This document shows, piece after piece, positions 19,389-26,993 of a stretch of DNA of 26,993 nt (position 1 is the first letter of the stretch; every line of letters starts with the position of its first letter). The translations under genes and the position numbers were made by a program. The stretch is from Basidiobolus meristosporus CBS 931.73 (lineage: Eukaryota > Basidiobolomycota > Basidiobolomycetes > Basidiobolales > Basidiobolaceae), in contig MCFE01000909.1 of NCBI GenBank assembly GCA_002104905.1, forward strand, positions 1 to 26,993, given 5' to 3'. Under the pieces are notes generated by a model, which did no database searches, was not told where the DNA came from, and saw only the letters and a program-made list of their open reading frames with translations.

Positions 19389-21654
19389 ATGTCTGACTTC
19401 AACAAATTCAAGCTTCCAAGTAAAAGCACCCAAAAGCCACAACCGAGACGTAAGACTCCATTGAGATCTGGGTTTGAACATCAGGAAGAGGAAAGCCCAA
19501 CCCGGCCCCGATTTCTTTCCAAATTTAATGTATCCTCGTCCATTTTTGATAGTATAGGTATTTTACGATTCAGAGCGCGTTCGAAATGCTTTGTAGCAGC
19601 TCACTAGATAAACCATGCAATTTAATATTTTAGACAAGTTTAATTCGGAAACAAACGTAGAGAAAAGTGGGATAATTGAAGAGGACAACCTTACCGGATC
19701 GCAAGCCCCAATCTCATCTCCTTCCAGAAATGCTGTCAGTTTCGCTGCATTTGTTCGTAGAGATCCGCTTCAGATCCAGCCTTCTACTGTGAAATGCGCT
19801 AGCGATGAGGGTGCTTCTAAGGAGGAAAATGGCACGCACATTGATAAACATTTATCCAGAAAGCAAATGTTGGAAGGTGCCCAATAATCACTTTATTTCA
19901 CGATGATTAAGCCTGCTTATGTCTTTTGGAATATGGTAGAATTGAACCCGACCAGCCTTGTCGACATAGCTGTTAATACTGTTAGCCCAGACAAACACAA
20001 GAAACCAGCTTGGCGAGGTATTTGTTACTGGCACGACACTTCATCCCATAGATAAGAAATGAACCTCATGCCCCCGCAGATAATGCTTTCTCTGGATCCT
20101 ATACACCACCTAATCGATATATCTTCGGGAGTCCAAAGAACGATAGACTCCCAGAGAATTGGCTAAGTCTCTCGGATGGTACATTTTTTACCCGCCTATA
20201 CACACTAGCAGAACGCTAACAATGCAAATTTATTGGTCAGACCCATCGGTGTACCCTTTTTTGACCAAGAGAGACTCATTTGGCAGGAAAGCAGGTACAA
20301 GTGACCCAACACACATGTCGGATTGCCATGTCAGTCCGGCTTCAAAATATCGATTTAATATCAAGCAAATCATCGAGAACGAATCCTCTCGGGGGCTCAA
20401 GGTATCTAAGTGGTATTATGGTTAAACTGCATGCTTTCGTTGAATGACTTTGGAAATGCCCTGCGTAAACTATTAGGAGGAGATCGAAGATTTCGTTGAT
20501 AACTCGCAGGTACGTTTGAATTCCTATTAATAGATATAGCAACGCATCTCTATATTTGCTCATTGTTTTACGGAACCTCGCTCTGACTAATGCCTCTCAG
20601 TTAAGTAATTGGGGAGAGGGATGTCCAGCTACCGAGGTTCATATGTCAACTGATCCTTCCGATAATGTATGTTGCCCTTCATTTCAGCCCTTTATCAGCA
20701 CCCCGAATCTGACGCGGGCTCGATTCTTTAGCTTGACCAAGATTGCTCAGCTTCTTCCTATTTGTCTGATGTCGAAGCTCCCCAATCCCCGGTCCATCCC
20801 GGGACATCAGCACAAACCCCGGGAGGTGGGTCGGCTTGTACTACTAACGTTTGTACAACTGAATCCCATCCCATTAGTGGAAATATCTCCATAATGGAAT
20901 TGGCACAAAACCCCAATTTCCTGAGCCATACGCGTAACTCCCATGATATGCCACTAGTAAGTCCGATGCAATGGCTTAATGGAGTGAAGATCCCAACCGC
21001 GTTGACGACCAGCACCAACGATCACCAGAGGAAGCGCAAGTACATGATGAGGTAAGGTGAGTTTCGTGTACAGTCAAATCCCTGACTCGTGTTTACAATC
21101 TTGCCTGGCTAGGGGCGGATATGAGGAGCGACTTGTGAACCTCTTGATCCGAGAAAAATCCGACCACGCAATATGGGCACACGGCCTACGACGTGAAGGT
21201 ATGGCATGGCTTGATGAAATCATCGCTAGATTCTCACGTCTTGATTATAGATAACCACACAGCCACCGAACGCAATCCGTCACTTTATGTAGAAGTGTAC
21301 CATGTGAAGGAAACCTATGGATCCATTATCTGTCGCTGTAGACTGCTTCCTTTGGATGCCATTAACGAGAAAGCCACGCACATTGATTTGCCCCCATTGG
21401 AGGATGAGTTTATTGATATACTGCTTTGTATGGAGCTTGATCCCAGTCACAGCACCCTCGCTTCTCGTCACTCGACACAGCCAGATCACGCAATTCATGT
21501 GGGAGATCTGCTGAAGATATACAAGCCTTATCAGGAGTTTACGTTCGGTTCATCAAGTATACTGGACGACTGGGAAATCCCTCGAAATGGGCTGATCGTT
21601 ACTCGATTCGTGGTTCGCAGCTCCGATGTTTCGGATAGAGATAAACCCATTTGA
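19389..21654 (+). CDS. Uncharacterised 552-aa protein, ten exons
   Basis: I do not recognise the family. A phase-consistent model has exons 19389-19557, 19634-19876, 19940-20017, 20080-20178, 20241-20401, 20477-20509, 20601-20666, 20732-21051, 21113-21198 and 21251-21654. Introns are 52-91 nt, all GT-AG; exon 6 is only 33 nt. The first 55 residues are basic and Pro/Ser-rich (KLPSKSTQKPQPRRKTPLRS), typical of a disordered nuclear tail. Residues to about 380 are mostly Ser/Asn/Pro-rich and probably disordered, with a short conserved-looking patch (PPNRYIFGSPKNDRLPENW). From about 385 a folded part appears: a charged helix (GYEERLVNLLIREKSDHAIW), then an alternating beta-rich domain (SLYVEVYHVKETYGSIICRC) ending in HVGDLLKIYKPYQEF and GLIVTRFVV. 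The last part resembles an OB-fold. A DNA-repair scaffold of the SPIDR kind is a weak guess only. AATAAA at 21997 is rather distant. Confidence 0.7.
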
Positions 21655-23035
21655 AGTCAGTTGAAAGTTAGAACGTTGTACTTATCAAGCAACCTCGTGT
21701 GACTTATCCGCGAGTTGTCAAGAATAGCAGTGTAGTGTACGAGATTTGTCTATGGGTGGATGCAGCCGGTGATAGGCCAAACCAAAAATGTCAACTTTAA
21801 TCTTAATACTCTAGATATCGGTGCGTGCAAATCCTGAACCACCCTGGCAAACCTCGTGTTTTGTTTGCATCCTTGCTGATCTCGAGGCTCACATCGCTGC
21901 TGTTGATAGGGAGTATGAAAAGGGTTAGAAAACTAGTATTACAAACCATTACTTTAGGCTTTGTTACGAGAATTCACCAATACGTGAATGGGGACAAATA
22001 AACCTCAACAAAACATGCTATCTGTTGTCTGACATTTCGTTGCTGCTGTAAACCATTTCATCACACCAAGTTGTTTTTATACTTGATCCCACATACGGCC
22101 AACTTGAAGATCTCCGCCTTTTCAATACCACACATTCTGAGTCAATATTTAGTATGTGGGTAGCAATGCTCATCACAAGAGTGCATTATGAAGTTACATA
22201 GCATTATTAATCCTAGAAATGTGTTGTAGAATTGCACTTCATCACATACTTACTCATCCCATCCTTTCCTTATTGGAATAACACCTACCTTGTCACATAC
22301 TTGCTCATCTTTATTTGAGTGGTTGACCTAGAAATTAGCTCTTTGAATTCATATTATGTGAGAATAACTTGGAGCAGTAAGAGGGATGAGAAAAGGTAGG
22401 GACAATAGCAAAGAAGAATAAAATCCAGGGTTGAAATATACAATAGTCATTTCCAAGGTTAAGCAATCTACCAACAATCCAATGAATGAAAATGAGGATA
22501 AAAATAAACAAATGAATTTAGCAGAAAACATGCACAAGTAGTTGGTTACAAGCCGAAACGAATAAAATGACTAAGGGGGAGCCTAAATGCATCAATTGCA
22601 TAGATAGATCCATAGACGATGTGCTAATATCCACCAGCAATGAGAAGCATAGATTGAGAACCCTTCGCCAATTTCCACGTTTGTTGGAGTTCATTTGTCT
22701 TACCTTCGTGGGACATCTCGGGGACGCAAGTTATATTTAGAAAACCGGACCCAATGCAAATCCTTTTCAATATTGGCAGTTACATCAACAAACCTGAATT
22801 GCCACCTGAGTTGCCACCTCTCTTAATCTAGATTAAGTTGGTTGATTTGACCTAAACCAATTGGAAATGGGCAGCATGACAGTACAACGCCAACTTCATC
22901 AGCTTCACATGCGGTATTCCAAGTCAAAAAAATTTTCCTACCCATTGGCCTCCGTTCCTACTAATTGCTATAAGCCATCGTATTTTGGACAGCGCCCTTT
23001 GTCCAATTTCCTCGTATTTTGCTTTCGTTTGTAAG
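21655..23035. other. Intergenic region, no gene seen
   Basis: About 1.4 kb, AT-rich between 22050 and 22620. Frames are short and unsupported. It holds a possible poly(A) signal (21997-22002), two related segments CACATACTTACTCATC/CACATACTTGCTCATC (about 22240-22310) and a 16-bp palindrome (22822-22837). It should include the promoter of the phosphotransferase gene; no clear TATA box is visible near 23036. Confidence 0.5.
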
Positions 23036-24612
23036 ATGTTTGAGAGGTTTCGGTTTGGAAAACAGTCCGGTTACGTATCAGAGGAGGCGTTAAACAATCT
23101 CCGCTTCTACAAATATGCTGCGGAAGACAAGTCCTACATCAGCCATTACATTCTTCGCCACTACTGGAATTATGTGGTCGAGTTGTTTCCACTATGGATG
23201 GCGTCAGTATTGTGCTTCCCTCACCGAAACCCGTCAAGCCTTTTCTAATCCTCGCTCACTTTAGGCCAAATTTGATAACTTTGTGCGGGCTAGGCTTTGT
23301 CGTCATTAATTTCATATGTGTTCTAATCTACACACCCGACCTCGAGACACCCGCCCCTTCTTGGGTCTACTTCAGGTAGAGTTAGACTCCAAACATTATG
23401 AACGCTCCTCATTCTAAGTGTATATCTTAGTTTTGCCTTGGGGATCTGGCTTTATTCAACCTTTGACAATGTCGATGGTAAACAGGCTCGTCGAACTGGC
23501 ACCTCTTCTCCTCTTGGCGAACTCTTTGACCATGGCTGCGACGCGCTCAACTGTTCTATTGGTGGGATAGTCCAAGCAGCCGGATTAGGACTAGGGTTCA
23601 GTTGGTACACCGTTCTGATCACCGCTATGAGTATGTATTGGGTTTTCCTCTCTCACTGGGTCTTTGCAAGTAACACTTCAACGTCGACAACTATAGCCAC
23701 CATTCCTTTCTATCTATCCACTTGGGAGGAATATCATACCGGAGTTTTGTACCTCGGCGTCGTTAACGGACCTACCGAGGGTCTCATAATATCTTGTCTT
23801 ACAATGATCCTAACCGGAATCTACGGTACAAACTGTATTTGGTCCTTAGAATAAGCATTCTTGGGTCTAACGCTTATATTAGGCCCCCAAATGTGGAGAA
23901 CTTCTATTCATGATATCTTGGGTAACTCCACACCTGGGTTCATTCCGGAGAGCGCCATTCTTCTTGATGCGGTCTTTGTCGTTATGTACGCCTTGTTGTT
24001 TGTAGCTGTTGCCCCAGCAAGGTAGGTCACCCCCAGACGCCTACTGATGATTTGGTGATTTACACTTCATATACATAGTTTCATCGCTGTTTACAAGACA
24101 TGCCAGAGCAAATACCAGGACTACACCACCGCCTTAACTCAACTGCTCCCCATGACAGTGTACCTGGCCAGCACCTATTTGTGGCTTGCGTCGCCTTACT
24201 CGTATATACTGGAGAACCACTTGATCCTTTTCATTCTGACCATAGGAATCGTGTTCGGACGTATGGCCACCAAGATCATCCTGTCCCACGTTACTAAGAG
24301 CAGATTTCCTATGTACACAGTATTAATGCTGCCGATCGTAGTTGGCGCACTGCTGACCAATATACCTTATGTCCTTGGAATGTAAGTTTACTTTGGACGC
24401 TTGTTGCACCTTGTGCATCTTACTCAACTGTTCTCGTGAACGATAGGCAACCACTCCTTGGCCCAGTCACCGAGCTGTGGTATCTGATCCTGTTCTTCAT
24501 CTTCTCCGCTGCTGCCTACACCAACTGGGCTCTGTTAGTGATCGACAGCTTCTGCACACATCTTGGAATCAGTTGTCTAACGATCACCAGCAGACCCTAC
24601 AACAGACTGTGA
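23036..24612 (+). CDS. Choline/ethanolamine phosphotransferase (CDP-alcohol phosphatidyltransferase)
   Basis: Final step of the Kennedy pathway: transfer of phosphocholine or phosphoethanolamine from its CDP form to diacylglycerol, in the ER or Golgi membrane. Six exons (23036-23202, 23265-23375, 23431-23825, 23883-24021, 24079-24381, 24447-24612) give 426 aa, close to the 390-420 usual for yeast Cpt1/Ept1 and human CEPT1. The CDP-alcohol signature DG-x2-AR-x8-G-x3-D-x3-D is exact: D108, G109, A112, R113, G122, D126, D130. It is preceded by the conserved PLWMAPNLITL segment and followed by several hydrophobic spans (for example 165-185, 250-290, 320-345, 380-400). Exon 1's donor is GTCAGT, weaker than the others. 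The start is the first ATG in frame and gives the family's usual N-terminus. Substrate preference cannot be read from the sequence. AATAAA at 24739 is 127 bp past the stop. Confidence 0.92.
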
Positions 24613-24808
24613 AAATAGAAAAGCGATTACATCTGTTGCGCCCACAGACGGATGTTGTACCAACAATATTTATTTTGTCACTAACCCAGCCCAGTCTACT
24701 AATATGATCGTCATTGCCCATGTTAATCTCGTCAAGTCAATAAAGTCCATTTCCATGTCCGAATGCAATCAACTGAACCACTGGCTATCGCCGAGGATCC
24801 CTGGATTC

Positions 24809-24855
24809 GGCTTTTTTTTAGCCAAATTTTTTTTGGCATTTTTTTTTCTTTTTGA
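24809..24855. promoter_or_regulatory. Poly(T) tract upstream of RPA12
   Basis: Three T runs of 8-9 bases separated by GCCAAA/GGCA lie about 115-160 bp upstream of the RPA12 start. Such poly(dA:dT) tracts commonly mark nucleosome-depleted fungal promoters; a regulatory role here is inferred. A GCCAAA/TTTGGC hairpin is embedded in it. Confidence 0.4.
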
Positions 24856-24970
24856 CTGGGTAAACGAGGCGGATTCGGGGTGGTGGTGAATGAATAGACA
24901 CCAAGCGTGGACATCCCAAAATACTTCGGTGGAAATAGTTCGTTCGTACTCTCGTTAATAATAATACGCC

Positions 24971-25552
24971 ATGACAAATCCTCTGGAGCAATTGGCCAAC
25001 ACAAACACCTGCGGTTCCCTCATTTTCTGCAAGGAATGCGGAAACCTTCTGGACATGTTGGGTGACAACGACATCATTGTATGCGGCATGTGTGGACTCA
25101 CCCAGAAGACTGACGGTGGGACTTGACCTTCCTTAACCATTGCTAGAAGTCTGGTTTCTGACGTAGTGTTTTTGCTTAGCTTTCGGCGACTTTGAGGTGA
25201 TCACACGTAGTAGTGAGCACGCTTTCCCTTCAGCCCTGAAAAACAAGCGCTCTCTGGTTCAGCAGCAACCCAAGAAGCGTGAAGCCGCAGCCACGGTACT
25301 TTCCCCCTGCTAACACGAAAAATGCCCACCAGCAACTAACCCTCCGCTCCAACAACAGATCAAAGAGAAATGTCCCAAGTGTGGTGCGCCCGAAATGTCC
25401 TTCCATACCATGCAGCTTCGTTCGGCTGATGAAGGACAGACCGTTTTCTACAACTGTACGAAATGCGGGTATGTAGCCAATAGTGCCTCCTCATGTTCAG
25501 TGGTTTCTGACGCTTTCTTTCCTCTAGTTACAAATACTCCATCAACAGTTAA
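24971..25552 (+). CDS. RPA12: RNA polymerase I subunit RPA12 (A12.2)
   Basis: Small zinc-ribbon subunit of RNA polymerase I, needed for transcript cleavage and termination of rRNA synthesis in the nucleolus. Four exons (24971-25115, 25180-25295, 25359-25468, 25528-25552) encode 131 aa, against about 125 in yeast. The N-terminal ribbon has CKEC (Cys20, Cys23) and CGMC (Cys38, Cys41). The C-terminal TFIIS-like ribbon has CPKC (92, 95) and CTKC (120, 123), with the acidic cleavage hairpin RSADEGQT (Asp111, Glu112) and the ending GYKYSINS. Cys14 lies just before the first ribbon. The last exon is only 25 nt. Introns are about 60 nt; the first donor is GTGGGA. AATAAA lies at 25665-25670. It converges on the RPA34-like gene. 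Confidence 0.95.
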
Positions 25553-25664
25553 TTCTCTGGGCGTCCGATGGTTTTCCTACTTTATTTCTCGGGTGTTGCG
25601 GGATCACTGGTTCCGTTAGACGATTTCATTTGATTGCAATGTATAGACAACGAAAAGTATTCTG

Positions 25665-25719
25665 AATAAATCTTGCCGACATACTTCCTCTCTACAAATG
25701 AGTCGATGGTGTATTTATT
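25665..25719. terminator. Opposed poly(A) signals of a convergent gene pair
   Basis: AATAAA at 25665-25670 on the plus strand serves RPA12 and AATAAA on the minus strand (25719-25714) serves the RPA34-like gene. With cleavage 10-30 bp past each, the two transcripts would meet or overlap slightly. Confidence 0.6.
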
Positions 25720-25827
25720 CAATTCTAATTGGAAGTAATATAATGTACGTCATTACAGTTACAGTAAACGGGGCTTTGATGGGCGGTGGTCAATGAGGTT
25801 TATGGGTGGTTCGTCAAGAGGAGAAGA

Positions 25828-26704
25828 TCACTGATGCTTGGACTTCTTCTTGGCGCTCTTCTCTTTCTTGGGCTTCTTGGATTTTTGGGGAGTCGAAGGT
25901 GTACTCTCAACCTCGGCAATCTCCCTCTTCTCCCCTAAAACGCGGGTCAGTATTGAGGTTGACGCCGTGCGAAATGGATGGCATTCCTACCTGTGTCGAA
26001 GCCATAGGGTTTGAATCGCATTTTAAGTCCTTCGGGGTGGGCGCGTGGGACGTATTCACGGTCACGAATGGTGGTGGCAACTTCGGTCGAGTCAGGGATA
26101 TCGACTTTCTGAACGAGATTGAGCTTGCGAGCGAACTTGGTAGGGGCTAATCAACAATAAATCTTGCTTGAGAACCCAGTATTCCACTGCCAATGCGACT
26201 TCCTAACGATCCTTACCGCTAGTGTACTTGCTTCCCTTGGCACCGTTAGGCAACAGACAGTACATGGCGTCCATCTCTTGACCGCCTCTGGAGTTGGATT
26301 TTTCGTTATCCTCCAGGACTTCAAAGAGCTCGTATTCCCGCTCGGCAGCAGCCTTCAAACTGCCGATTTTCTTCTCCTTCCCTTCGGGGAGTTTGATCTT
26401 AAGGCCGTTCAGTTGCTCTGCAGAAATCTTTCGAGAAGTCAATCGGACTAAATCACTTGAACTACCGAGAAGTACCCTTCAAACTTACATCGAGTGGAAC
26501 ACGAATCAACCACAGTTCTTTGTCGTCGCCGATCTCTGACAGTTGGAACGGGGTTTCCTGGGTGAATTTGGCCAAGGCGAAATCTTCGGGTGGTTGATAT
26601 TCCCTAGGAAGCAATTCACGTTGGTTTAGTCAAGTTTCCAGCCTCCAGGGCTGGCCGACAAACGAGTGCCGGACACCGGCCCGAACTTGGGGAAATGCTT
26701 ACAT
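25828..26704 (-). CDS. RNA polymerase I subunit RPA34-like (A34.5/PAF49 family)
   Basis: The family partners RPA49 in a TFIIF-like heterodimer that stimulates RNA polymerase I. A phase-consistent model (26704-26703, 26603-26489, 26427-26217, 26146-25991, 25934-25828) gives 196 aa, near yeast A34.5 (233). Evidence is the family layout: an N-terminal segment with FTQETPFQL, then KELWLIRVPLDISAEQLNG (residues 29-47), the dimerisation start seen as WLI.P in yeast and human members. A central beta region follows (YELFEVLED, MYCLLPNGAKGS), then a linker with YVPRAHPEGLKMRFKPYGFD. The C-terminal tail is Lys-rich (KSKKPKKEKSAKKKSKH), also typical. The ATG is split by a 99-nt intron (AT|G); upstream sequence has an in-frame TAA, so no earlier start fits in this frame. 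Recognition is by pattern, without a search. Confidence 0.75.
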
Positions 26705-26993
26705 GTTGTCTAGTGGACCTTCTCTATCTGGAGTACTTGGGGAAATAAAACAAAAATAAAAAGGTTACCCACATATTTGGGAATGGTACGAATTTGTTGG
26801 TTAAGCAGGGTTTTTTTCATCCCGATTTTTTTTTCTTACACATTCAGTCACAAAAGTCGTCTAAGTTATGCAAATTGCCGAATGGTCGAGTGTTGCTTGG
26901 TAGCGAAACATTTATGTGGTCTTTGGGTGGAGTTCTAGTTGGAACCTATTGTATGTATGGGTCATTATGGCGGTAGGAGAGACTTATGTAAGT
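26705..26993. other. Upstream region of the RPA34-like gene
   Basis: No gene is seen on either strand. It holds T-rich runs at 26811-26836 and the leader of the RPA34-like transcript. A short minus-strand frame from an ATG at 26820 runs into a stop and cannot be spliced in phase to the gene. Confidence 0.45.

Noticed and set aside
20302-20341. A possible 40-nt intron (GTACAAG...GTCAG) in exon 5 of the ten-exon gene
   Set aside because: It is shorter than every other intron here and removing it breaks phase with the following exons, while the unspliced sequence stays open and in phase.
22822-22837. Perfect 16-bp palindrome CTTAATCTAGATTAAG
   Set aside because: It is isolated, AT-rich and of a length expected by chance in this amount of sequence; nothing nearby supports a binding-site role.
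24812-24850. Poly(T) hairpin as a terminator
   Set aside because: The genes are eukaryotic with AATAAA signals, and the tract lies in the RPA12 promoter; a bacterial-type terminator reading does not apply.

Overview
The window reads as nuclear DNA of a fungus, probably an early-diverging (zygomycete-grade) lineage. Evidence: short GT-AG introns (52-99 nt), AATAAA sites close behind genes, an alpha-arrestin with LPxY motifs, and two RNA polymerase I subunits of fungal type. I cannot name a genus from sequence alone. It divides sharply at about 15.7 kb.

Bases 1-15662 are a pile-up of dead transposable elements. Three copies of one Ty1/copia family are present: A (+, 1438-5740), B (-, 7336-10484) and C (+, 10485-15381). 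C is the most complete: 349-bp LTRs, a primer-binding site complementary to the anticodon region of initiator tRNA-Met (the half-tRNA priming known from Drosophila copia and Ty5), gag, protease, integrase, reverse transcriptase and RNase H, all broken by stops or frameshifts except gag. A minus-strand solo LTR sits inside C's 3' LTR, followed by more inverted LTR pieces. Between A and B lies a decayed Tnp2-type (CACTA-like) DNA transposase on the minus strand. A 260-bp direct repeat brackets element A. Bases 1-1170 hold a degenerate tandem repeat and an unidentified coding relic.

The most notable object is inside copy A. Its integrase core (694 bp in copy C) has been replaced by 1425 bp encoding about 475 codons of a superfamily-2 helicase that resembles the D6/D11-like helicases of nucleocytoplasmic large DNA viruses. 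It joins the copia protease frame without a shift and is open throughout except for one stop codon. It lacks Walker A and has a Cys where motif VI should carry an Arg. This looks like capture of a giant-virus gene fragment by a retrotransposon, or a recombination between an endogenised viral segment and a retrotransposon.

Bases 16311-26993 are ordinary gene-dense host DNA: a secreted group-XII-like phospholipase A2 homologue with an Arg at the calcium-ligand position; an alpha-arrestin (-); an unrecognised 552-aa protein in ten exons; a choline/ethanolamine phosphotransferase in six exons; and a convergent pair encoding RNA polymerase I subunits, RPA12 (+) and an RPA34-like protein (-), whose predicted poly(A) signals are only about 50 bp apart. 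I worked out exon boundaries by hand from splice sites and reading phase; they are self-consistent but unverified by transcripts.
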